Positions 16,725 to 24,015 of a stretch of 64,000 nucleotides of DNA are shown here, piece after piece. Below the pieces are notes generated by a model. It searched no databases. It saw nothing but the letters and a program-made list of their open reading frames with translations, and had not been told where the DNA came from. A program made the position numbers and the translations under genes. The DNA lies in NCBI GenBank assembly GCA_035726825.1, contig JALNTX010000015.1, positions 52,616-116,615 of the forward strand, written 5' to 3'. How positions within the stretch are numbered: the stretch's first letter is position 1; every line of letters begins with the position of its first letter. The stretch is from Pseudocitrobacter sp913778145. GTDB lineage: Bacteria; Pseudomonadota; Gammaproteobacteria; Enterobacterales; Enterobacteriaceae.

Positions 16725-17444
16725 TCAAGGGTTAGCATTTACCGCAGAATCCAGAATAGTTTTGAAGACCGCATAATCTTTTTCGAAGTTATCTTTATCG
16801 ATAACTACCGTTAGCTGGATAACGCTTTCTTTATCCAGCAGATAGACATAGATAATCTCTTTTTTGTGAAGTTCTGACGACACCATCTGGAAGGCGCAGC
16901 GAAAATTTTTCGCCGTGCACTTATAGACCTGGAACAAATCCTCATCATATGCGTCGCCCATTAATTTCTGCGAGAATGCTTTGATATCGTTGAGGTTGTA
17001 TATATTTAACTCAGCCTGCGAGTGCCGCTCAGCATAGATCGCGATACGATAGTTACCTGAAAAAAGCATCTTGACCTGACGACCATTACTTTTAGCTTCT
17101 TCAAGTTTCCAGCCGCGATCTGGAACGGTGAATGTGACTTGCGCCTCAGGGAGGGTTTTGTAACGAGGTTCGTTAAAGTTAAGTGCATACGAGATATTTG
17201 ATAGCAACATAATGCCAAGCACCCAGTTGCTACAGCGTATATAATTGGTTTCTTTATGGCGGCGAAAAATTTTCACGATGAAAAAGATAATCGTGGGAAG
17301 TATCAATGGTGAAAGAAATACTGCACCAACATATTCACCAAACTGTCCCGGTTCGCTTTCCATTTCATGGAGTGAAATGCCACTTTTAAAATGCCCTACG
17401 ACAAACGAAACTATCAGCAGAATGAAATAAATAACATAACGCAT
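16725..17444 (-). CDS. Unknown membrane-anchored protein, tandem paralogue 1
   Basis: I do not recognise this 239-residue protein. Three hydrophobic segments at residues ~3-19, ~37-60 and ~72-90 precede a soluble C-terminal domain (~95-239). The basic loop between the second and third segments (FRRHKETNYIR) suggests the N-terminus is cytoplasmic and the C-domain periplasmic. Two cysteines, Cys176 and Cys183, lie in C-x4-FRCAFQ and could form a disulphide. The downstream neighbour in transcription order (17471-18190) has the same length, layout and motif, so the pair arose by tandem duplication. The start MRYVIYF is preceded by a weak GGGA. It sits where E. coli carries the sbp-zapB block. No enzyme motif is visible, and the gene is A/T-richer than its neighbours, suggesting acquisition. 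Confidence 0.8.
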   Translation of the reverse strand: MRYVIYFILLIVSFVVGHFKSGISLHEMESEPGQFGEYVGAVFLSPLILPTIIFFIVKIFRRHKETNYIRCSNWVLGIMLLSNISYALNFNEPRYKTLPEAQVTFTVPDRGWKLEEAKSNGRQVKMLFSGNYRIAIYAERHSQAELNIYNLNDIKAFSQKLMGDAYDEDLFQVYKCTAKNFRCAFQMVSSELHKKEIIYVYLLDKESVIQLTVVIDKDNFEKDYAVFKTILDSAVNANP

Positions 17445-17470
17445 ATATCGTCCCTGTATACTTGAGTTGT

Positions 17471-18190
17471 TTACTCTGCGATAGGTTTAGCAGAATTAAA
17501 AATCGTCATAACTTCATCATAATACTCATCAGCATATTTCTGATCGATAACTGCCGCCACCTGGATAAAATGTTTATTATCCAGCAGCGTCATCAAAATA
17601 GATCGTTTTTCATCGCCATCATCGGCTGTGGCGATATAGTCCTGATAGGCGCACCGGAAGCCGTCAACCTGACAGGGATAAAGCGTAAATGCATCCGCCT
17701 GATAGCTACTCTTGAAGTGAATCTGCTGTGACGTGAGCAATTCATCAAAGTTATGAACATGGCTGGCATCCTGCATGCTGGACATCACTGAAATCCCGGC
17801 ATGGCTATTTTTCATCACCACCGTCATACGGTAGCCATGAGGCGTGGTCACCACCGTTTTCCACTCGTTACTCGGAAACGTCAGCGTGATGGGCGCATTC
17901 GGTGCGGTGTACTCCCAGCTAAAAAATTGCCAGAAGTGTGTGGCGCAGCTGAACAGGAGTATTATCCCCATCACCCAGCTTGTCCCGGCAATAATTTGCT
18001 GCTGCGCCGTTTTACGAAATATTACGCAAAACGCGGCGGCCACAAGGCATGCGCTACCCAACGGATAAAAAAAGACGAGATTCACATAGGAGATAATATT
18101 ACCCGCATCGTCCGTGATCAGGTTTTTCCATTGCAGATGTTTGATAACGATAACTGCAATATATAAAACACCTAAAACTATAAACCGCAT
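17471..18190 (-). CDS. Unknown membrane-anchored protein, tandem paralogue 2
   Basis: A second 239-residue protein with the same plan as the gene at 16725-17444: membrane segments at residues ~3-18, ~35-58 and ~70-88, then a probable periplasmic domain. The cysteine motif is Cys173-x4-FRCAYQ (Cys180). The end of the domain is also similar (LLDNKHFIQVAAVIDQ against LLDKESVIQLTVVIDK). It is transcribed first, 26 bases ahead of its paralogue. The sequence before the start (TATACACGGATGTATATATGCG-like) resembles that of the paralogue, so the duplication included the ribosome site. The bidirectional terminator of rraA lies just upstream, so its promoter must overlap or lie very close. Function is unknown. 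Confidence 0.8.
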   Translation of the reverse strand: MRFIVLGVLYIAVIVIKHLQWKNLITDDAGNIISYVNLVFFYPLGSACLVAAAFCVIFRKTAQQQIIAGTSWVMGIILLFSCATHFWQFFSWEYTAPNAPITLTFPSNEWKTVVTTPHGYRMTVVMKNSHAGISVMSSMQDASHVHNFDELLTSQQIHFKSSYQADAFTLYPCQVDGFRCAYQDYIATADDGDEKRSILMTLLDNKHFIQVAAVIDQKYADEYYDEVMTIFNSAKPIAE

Positions 18191-18206
18191 ATATACATCC
18201 GTGTAT

Positions 18207-18234
18207 AAAAAAAGGGGAAATAAATTTCCCCTTT
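18207..18234 (-). terminator. rraA terminator (symmetrical)
   Basis: GGGGAAA and TTTCCCC arms flanked by A- and T-runs. It reads as a terminator for rraA on the minus strand and could also work on the plus strand. Confidence 0.8.
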
Positions 18235-18250
18235 ATCATATGCGAATTAT

Positions 18251-18736
18251 TTACTCGATATCCAGCGGATCTTCAGAAAGGATTATGCCGGTATTATCGG
18301 CATAGAGATGGTCGCCGGAGAAGAAGGTCACGCCGCCGAAATTGACGCGCACATCGCTTTCGCCAATGCCTTCGCCTGCCGCGCCAACCGGAATGGCGGC
18401 AATGGCCTGAATGCCGATATCCAGCTCTTCAAGGTCATCGACCTGACGCACGGCACCGTAAACCACAATGCCTTCCCATTCGTTCTGCGTGGCAATACGC
18501 GCCAGTTCGGCATCGATAAGCGCGCGACGCACGGAGCCACCGCCATCAACCAGCAAAATGCGGCCTCGGCCATTCTGTTCGAGCAGATCATACAGCAACC
18601 CGTTATCCTCGAAACATTTCACGGTGGTGATTTGCCCACCAAACGACAACCGCCCGCCAAAGTTGGAGAACAGGGGTTCCACGACGTTGACATCTTCCTG
18701 ATAGATGTCGCAAAGCTCGGAAGTATCGTATTTCAT
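18251..18736 (-). CDS. rraA: Regulator of ribonuclease activity A
   Basis: A 161-residue protein, the E. coli length. It forms a trimer that binds RNase E and inhibits mRNA decay. It starts MKYDTSELCDIYQEDVNVVEPLFSNFGGR and contains the DGGGSVRRALIDAELA segment of the family. It lies downstream of menA in the same direction. In E. coli zapB converges on it; zapB is absent here. Confidence 0.97.
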   Translation of the reverse strand: MKYDTSELCDIYQEDVNVVEPLFSNFGGRLSFGGQITTVKCFEDNGLLYDLLEQNGRGRILLVDGGGSVRRALIDAELARIATQNEWEGIVVYGAVRQVDDLEELDIGIQAIAAIPVGAAGEGIGESDVRVNFGGVTFFSGDHLYADNTGIILSEDPLDIE

Positions 18737-18828
18737 AGGATTAACACTCAGTTGCTGCGAGTGATTTCAGTATATCGCGCTCTGTGCACTGTTGGCAAAA
18801 TCATCAATTGTTAATTGATATTTGTCAG

Positions 18829-19749
18829 TTAACCCAGCGCCTTGCTCAGGATAATCCCAACGATAAACAGCGCGTTAGTGAGCAGCGCGCCTTTGACCGT
18901 ACGTTCAAGCATCGGGCGCATCGCGACCGGTTCACGCTGCGTCATGACGTAACGCGCCTGTTTGAACAGCAGCGGCGTGGCGAGAATAAACAGCCAGCCC
19001 CAGAGACTTTGCAGTGAAATCAGATTAAACAGCGCCAGACACACCAGTGTGCCGCCAAGTAAACAGGCGTGATAACGACGTGCGCCCACCGGGCCTAAAC
19101 GTACCGCAAGCGTGTTCTTACCGTTTTCGCGATCGCTGTCGATATCGCGCAGGTTGTTGATATTCAATACCGCCGTTGCCAACAGGCCACATGCCGTGGC
19201 GGGAAGAATCAGCGTGGCGCTCAGCATATGCGCCTGCAAATACCAGCTGCCGATAACGCTCAGCCAGCCGAAGAAAATAAGTACAGAAATATCGCCCAGA
19301 CCGATATATCCGTAAGGGCGAGTCCCTACGGTATAGGTAATTGCCGCAACGATGGAGAGCAACCCCAGTATCAGGAAACCGATAAAGTCGCCGATGTTTT
19401 GATACGCTGCAAACAGCAGCCCCAGACCGGAAAGACAGATCAGCGCAACGGTAATCATCAGCGCACGTTTCATCTGCGGCTGGGTGATGGCACCTTTTTG
19501 CATGCCGCGCAGCGGCCCGATGCGATCCGGTTTATCGCTGCCCTTCACCGCATCGCCGTAGTCGTTGGCGAGGTTGGAGAGGATTTGCAGCAGGCCCGCA
19601 GTTACCAGCGACAGCACAGCCACAGTTGCATCGAAGTGCCCTTGCCACCAGGCGAGCGTAATGCCCACAAGGATAGATGCGAAGGCCAGAGGTAACGTTT
19701 TCGGGCGCAGGCTTTCGAGCCAGGCCTGGGTGCGGCTGATTTCAGTCAT
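18829..19749 (-). CDS. menA: 1,4-dihydroxy-2-naphthoate octaprenyltransferase
   Basis: A 306-residue UbiA-family prenyltransferase with 8-9 membrane helices. It attaches the octaprenyl tail to 1,4-dihydroxy-2-naphthoate, making demethylmenaquinone. Aspartate-rich motifs NDYGDAVKGSD (~residue 64) and NNLRDIDSDRENGK (~195) bind the Mg-diphosphate. It lies between hslU and rraA as in E. coli. The ribosome site is weak. Confidence 0.96.
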   Translation of the reverse strand: MTEISRTQAWLESLRPKTLPLAFASILVGITLAWWQGHFDATVAVLSLVTAGLLQILSNLANDYGDAVKGSDKPDRIGPLRGMQKGAITQPQMKRALMITVALICLSGLGLLFAAYQNIGDFIGFLILGLLSIVAAITYTVGTRPYGYIGLGDISVLIFFGWLSVIGSWYLQAHMLSATLILPATACGLLATAVLNINNLRDIDSDRENGKNTLAVRLGPVGARRYHACLLGGTLVCLALFNLISLQSLWGWLFILATPLLFKQARYVMTQREPVAMRPMLERTVKGALLTNALFIVGIILSKALG

Positions 19750-19819
19750 AGTGATTTTTTGCCAATAAAAATGGGGCTTTTCAGCCCCATCAACAGTGAT
19801 GAATATGCATTGAACGCGA

Positions 19820-21151
19820 TTATAGGATAAAACGGCTCAGATCTTCATCTGCAACCAGTGCATCCAGGTGTTTGCTCACGTATTCCGCATCAATTGTGAT
19901 GCTTTGACCATTCAAATCACTGGCGTCATAGGAAATATCTTCCATTAAACGCTCCAGAACCGTGTGCAGACGACGCGCGCCGATGTTCTCGGTGGTTTCG
20001 TTGACCTGCCATGCGGCTTCAGCGATGCGTTTAATACCGGACTCGGTGAACTCAATGTTCACGCCTTCGGTCGCCATCAGCGCTTTGTACTGAACGGTAA
20101 CGGACGCGTTCGGTTCAGTCAGGATGCGTTCGAAGTCGCTGGTGGTCAGTGCCTGCAACTCAACACGAATCGGCAGACGGCCCTGCAGTTCCGGGATCAG
20201 GTCAGACGGTTTTGCCACCTGGAATGCACCAGAAGCGATAAACAGAATGTGATCTGTTTTCACCATACCGTGCTTGGTGGAAACGGTGCAGCCTTCAACC
20301 AGCGGCAGCAGGTCACGCTGTACGCCTTCGCGGGAAACGTCCGGACCGGAGGATTCGCCGCGCTTACAGATTTTGTCGATTTCATCGATGAACACGATAC
20401 CGTGCTGCTCAACCGCGTCGATAGCTTCCTGTTTCAGCTCTTCCGGGTTCACCAGTTTCGCCGCTTCTTCTTCAATCAACAGCTTCATCGCATCTTTGAT
20501 TTTCAGCTTACGCGGTTTCTGTTTCTGCCCGCCGAGATTCTGGAACATCGACTGCAGTTGGCTGGTCATCTCTTCCATTCCCGGAGGCGCCATGATTTCA
20601 ACGCCCATCGGTGCAGCGGCGAGATCGATCTCAATCTCTTTGTCGTCCAGTTGGCCTTCACGCAGTTTTTTGCGGAATGCCTGACGTGCGGCAGACGGTT
20701 CAGCCTGCTGCTCCGCCTGGCCCCAGTTGTTTTTGGCCGGTGGAATCAGCACGTCGAGAATACGCTCTTCCGCCATCTCTTCCGCGCGGTAGCGGTTTTT
20801 CTCGATGGACTGCACGCGCACCATTTTGATAGCGGAATCGGTCAGATCGCGGATGATGGAATCCACTTCTTTACCAACATAGCCCACTTCGGTGAATTTG
20901 GTCGCTTCAACTTTGATGAACGGCGCATTAGCCAGCTTCGCCAGACGACGGGCAATTTCGGTTTTACCGACACCGGTCGGGCCGATCATCAGAATGTTTT
21001 TCGGGGTTACTTCGTGACGCAGCTCTTCATCAAGCTGCATACGACGCCAGCGGTTACGTAAGGCGATCGCAACGGAGCGTTTGGCCGCGTCCTGACCAAT
21101 GATGTGTTTGTTCAGTTCGCTGACAATTTCGCGTGGGGTCATTTCAGACAT
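19820..21151 (-). CDS. hslU: HslUV protease ATPase subunit
   Basis: A 443-residue AAA+ unfoldase. Walker A GPTGVGKT (residues ~57-64), Walker B IVFIDEIDKI, the intermediate domain (~110-240), and the C-terminal LSRFIL tail that docks into HslV are present. Its start (MSEMTPREIV) has AAGGA upstream. It is in an operon with hslV, ten bases upstream, under heat-shock control. It feeds substrates such as SulA and RpoH to HslV. Confidence 0.99.
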   Translation of the reverse strand: MSEMTPREIVSELNKHIIGQDAAKRSVAIALRNRWRRMQLDEELRHEVTPKNILMIGPTGVGKTEIARRLAKLANAPFIKVEATKFTEVGYVGKEVDSIIRDLTDSAIKMVRVQSIEKNRYRAEEMAEERILDVLIPPAKNNWGQAEQQAEPSAARQAFRKKLREGQLDDKEIEIDLAAAPMGVEIMAPPGMEEMTSQLQSMFQNLGGQKQKPRKLKIKDAMKLLIEEEAAKLVNPEELKQEAIDAVEQHGIVFIDEIDKICKRGESSGPDVSREGVQRDLLPLVEGCTVSTKHGMVKTDHILFIASGAFQVAKPSDLIPELQGRLPIRVELQALTTSDFERILTEPNASVTVQYKALMATEGVNIEFTESGIKRIAEAAWQVNETTENIGARRLHTVLERLMEDISYDASDLNGQSITIDAEYVSKHLDALVADEDLSRFIL

Positions 21152-21160
21152 GGTCAATCC

Positions 21161-21691
21161 TTACGCTTTAGACGGTAATTCTTCAATGGTGTGGAAGTGG
21201 TTGGTGTAAATGCAGATATCACCTGCAATATCCAACGCTTTCTCAGCAATTTCACGCGCGCCCAGTTCAGTGTTTTCCAGCAGGGCACGGGCTGCGGCCT
21301 GGGCGTACGGGCCGCCAGAGCCGATAGCAATCAGGTCATTTTCCGGCTGAACGACGTCGCCGTTCCCGGTAATGATGAGGGATGCGGTTTCATCCGCAAC
21401 GGCAAGCAGGGCTTCCAGCTTGCGCAGCATACGGTCGGTACGCCAGTCTTTTGCCAGCTCAACGGCGGCTTTCACCAGGTGGCCCTGGTGCATCTCAAGC
21501 TTACGTTCGAACAGCTCGAACAGCGTGAAGGCATCAGCGGTGCCGCCAGCGAAACCGGCAATCACTTTGTCGTTGTACAGGCGACGGACTTTCTTCACGT
21601 TGCCTTTCATCACGGTATTGCCAAGCGTAGCCTGTCCATCACCGGCGATTACGACGTGGCCGTTACGGCGAACACTTACTATTGTTGTCAC
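21161..21691 (-). CDS. hslV: HslUV protease proteolytic subunit
   Basis: A 176-residue proteasome-beta-like threonine peptidase. The start is GTG, giving MTTIVSVRRNGHVVIAGDGQ, so that Thr1 becomes the catalytic N-terminus after Met removal. The upstream in-frame ATG would bury this threonine behind 14 residues and is rejected. Lys33-type (KVRRLYNDK) and GSGG segments are conserved. It precedes hslU in the same operon. Confidence 0.98.
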   Translation of the reverse strand: MTTIVSVRRNGHVVIAGDGQATLGNTVMKGNVKKVRRLYNDKVIAGFAGGTADAFTLFELFERKLEMHQGHLVKAAVELAKDWRTDRMLRKLEALLAVADETASLIITGNGDVVQPENDLIAIGSGGPYAQAAARALLENTELGAREIAEKALDIAGDICIYTNHFHTIEELPSKA

Positions 21692-21725
21692 GAGCAGACC
21701 CCTTGTTGCAAATACGGAATAGGGG

Positions 21726-21744
21726 CCCCGCAAGCTTTGCGGGG
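21726..21744 (-). promoter_or_regulatory. Stem-loop in the hslVU 5' untranslated region
   Basis: The minus strand reads CCCCGCAA-AGC-TTGCGGGG, a perfect eight-pair hairpin about 35 bases before hslV. A 5' stem-loop of this kind is reported to stabilise hslVU mRNA in E. coli. Confidence 0.75.
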
Positions 21745-21755
21745 CAGAATGTCAT

Positions 21756-21785
21756 TATAGATGGGGGGTATTTCGGGGGTTTCAA
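21756..21785 (-). promoter_or_regulatory. Sigma-32 promoter of hslVU
   Basis: On the minus strand, TTGAAA (21780-21785) is followed by CCCCCCATCTATA (21756-21768), matching the heat-shock sigma factor pattern and the E. coli hslV promoter. The -35 overlaps the ftsN stop codon. Confidence 0.85.
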
Positions 21786-22744
21786 CCCCCGGAAGCGAGT
21801 CTTATGCAGTTTCCGTGACCGGCCATTTTCAGGCGGTTGAGGGTGCTGTCGGCGTTATCTTTGCCTTTGATAGGCCCAATAACGACGCGATTCCAGCCAT
21901 TATTGGTGGTGATACGCGAATCAAACCCTTCGAATGCCAGCTGTGCCCGCACGGTTTCGGCCTGCTCTGCGCCTTTAAATGAACCGCACTGTACCATCCA
22001 GCGGCGCTCATCTTTTTTCTCGGTTGCCTTAGGTGGCGTGGTTTCACGCGTCACCGGCGCGGCAGCCTGCTGTTTAGGCTGAGTGGTCGTGGTGTGCGCA
22101 GGCGTTTGCAACAGATCCTGATACGGCTGCTGGTTAGAGGCGGCTGCCTTCGGCTGCTGCGTCTGACGCGGCGGCGGCGTGGCTTGCGTTTGACGCGCTG
22201 GCTGTTGCGTCTGCTGTTGCTGTGCCCATTGCTGCTGTTGCGCTTGCTGAGCCTGCTGCGCTAAACGCTGACGTTGCAGCGTTTGTTGACGCTGTTCCGG
22301 CGTTTGCTCGTTCCACGGCACTTCCGTCAGCTGCGTCGGCTGCTGGCGCATATCGGCCTGCATTTGCGCAAGCAGCTGGCGCTGTTCGTCGGTCAACTGA
22401 TTCGGGTTCATCACTTCCCCGCCCGCAGACGGTTCCGTTGGCGCACGCACGCCTGGCTGGCGGCTTTCCAGTTCTTTAATGTAGCGCCAGCGCTCTTCCG
22501 GTTTCGGCGGCAGGCCATTCCCTGTCATCTGACGGCTTTGCAGCGTTTCAGACTCTTCTTTTTTATGATGGGTAATAAAGTACAAACCACCGATAAAGGC
22601 GACGACCACCGCGGCGGCAATGGCCACCATCGCCGGTGATACCGCCGGGAAGCTACTTTGATTTTTCCGCGAACTCCGTGAGGTGCTCTTTTTGCGCCGC
22701 GAAGGAGCCTGTTGGCTGCGGCGTACATAATCTCGTTGTGCCAC
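21782..22744 (-). CDS. ftsN: Cell division protein FtsN
   Basis: A 320-residue bitopic membrane protein (E. coli 319). It has a basic cytoplasmic tail, a membrane span at ~38-57 and a periplasmic helical part. A long Gln-rich linker follows (QRQRLAQQAQQAQQQQWAQQQ region, ~145-200), then a C-terminal SPOR domain (~243-320) that binds denuded glycan at the septum. The start is GTG at 22744 giving (M)AQRDYVRRSQ; the ATG 75 bases earlier adds unconserved residues. FtsN triggers septal peptidoglycan synthesis through FtsA and FtsQLB. Confidence 0.96.
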   Translation of the reverse strand: MAQRDYVRRSQQAPSRRKKSTSRSSRKNQSSFPAVSPAMVAIAAAVVVAFIGGLYFITHHKKEESETLQSRQMTGNGLPPKPEERWRYIKELESRQPGVRAPTEPSAGGEVMNPNQLTDEQRQLLAQMQADMRQQPTQLTEVPWNEQTPEQRQQTLQRQRLAQQAQQAQQQQWAQQQQTQQPARQTQATPPPRQTQQPKAAASNQQPYQDLLQTPAHTTTTQPKQQAAAPVTRETTPPKATEKKDERRWMVQCGSFKGAEQAETVRAQLAFEGFDSRITTNNGWNRVVIGPIKGKDNADSTLNRLKMAGHGNCIRLASGG

Positions 22745-22842
22745 TATCGTTTCGCTGTATTTATTCGTTCGTGAACCCGACATGTTACTTAAGCGACGAG
22801 GCTTTGACCAGACACGCAAGTCTTAAAGCCTCGTTCTTTATG

Positions 22843-23865
22843 TCATATTTTTTGTGTGCTGCCGCGAATCACCAGTTCACAGTCCAGCAGACGCGAACCG
22901 CTGTCGACATATTGTCCACTGAGTTGATTCAGGAGCAGGAGCATGGCTTCCCGACCAATGTCGAAGCGCGGCTGAGAAACGGTGGTGAGCGGCGGGTCGC
23001 AGAACTCTGCCAGCGAGATGTTATCAAAACCGATAATCGATAAATCATCCGGGATTTTCAGGCCGTGACGTTTCGCGCAGGAGAACGCGCCGAGCGCCAT
23101 GATATCGCTGTGGCAGAACACCGCCGTCGGCGGTTGCGGCAGTGCCAGAAGCTGCTCCAGCGCCTTAGCGCCCGCTTCGTAGGTAAAGTTGCCGCGCGTG
23201 ATATACGCCGGATCTACCGTGATACCGCTGCGGCGTAGCGCCTGTACATAACCTTGCAGACGATAGTGGCAAAGTGGCATCTCTTCCGGCCCGGCGATAC
23301 ACGCAATGCGTTTGTGACCCAGTTCGTGCAGGTAGTTTACGGCATTGAACGCAGCGGTGAGGTTGTCGATGTGTACCGTCGGCAACCCCAGCTCCGGGGC
23401 GAATTCGTTGGCCATCACCATCGGCGGCAGGTTGCGCTGTTCTTCAATGCTGGCGTCAAACGGCAGCTGTGAACCCAGCAGCAACATACCGTCGATCTGC
23501 TTGGTAATGATTAAATCGATGAAGGTTTTTTCCTGCTGATTCTGGTGCGCGCAGTCGCCAATCAGCACCAGATACCCCTGCGAGGCGGCGGTAACTTCGA
23601 TACCGCGGATCACTTCGCTAAAGAACGGGTCGCAGATATCCGGCACGATGACCAGAATGGTGCGGGATTCATTGCGTTTCATGTTACGCCCCTGCGCCTG
23701 CGGGAGGTAACCTACTTCCAGTGCGGCCTGCTCAACGCGAGTTCTCGTTGCCTGCGAGACCTTCTCGGGGTTCATTAATGCGCGTGATACGGTTGCCGTA
23801 GAGACTTTCGCCTGCATAGCAACGTCTTTCATGGTTGCGGCCACAACCGGTTTTTTAGCCTTCAC
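22843..23865 (-). CDS. cytR: LacI-family transcriptional repressor CytR
   Basis: A 340-residue repressor of nucleoside uptake and breakdown genes that works together with CRP and is relieved by cytidine. The N-terminal LacI helix-turn-helix (MKDVAMQAKVSTATVSRALMNPEKVS) and hinge (LPQAQGRNMKRN) precede the periplasmic-binding-protein-like core. The start is GTG, with GAGGAG nine bases upstream. Confidence 0.97.
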   Translation of the reverse strand: MKAKKPVVAATMKDVAMQAKVSTATVSRALMNPEKVSQATRTRVEQAALEVGYLPQAQGRNMKRNESRTILVIVPDICDPFFSEVIRGIEVTAASQGYLVLIGDCAHQNQQEKTFIDLIITKQIDGMLLLGSQLPFDASIEEQRNLPPMVMANEFAPELGLPTVHIDNLTAAFNAVNYLHELGHKRIACIAGPEEMPLCHYRLQGYVQALRRSGITVDPAYITRGNFTYEAGAKALEQLLALPQPPTAVFCHSDIMALGAFSCAKRHGLKIPDDLSIIGFDNISLAEFCDPPLTTVSQPRFDIGREAMLLLLNQLSGQYVDSGSRLLDCELVIRGSTQKI

Positions 23866-24015
23866 CTGATTCTCTCCTCGCTAACTGGCGCAGACACGTC
23901 CCCTGTATCTGACATCAGACACACTTTTATCAGATAGTTAATCCGATCTGTTACAGAATTTTCATAAAAAGTGTGACGATTGTTAGATTCCTCGATCTTG
24001 CTCGCAACCTGGGCA

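Noticed and set aside
19964..21061. A 365-codon plus-strand frame opposite hslU
   Set aside because: It is a shadow of hslU rich in Phe, Gln and Arg, typical of antisense translation of coding DNA.
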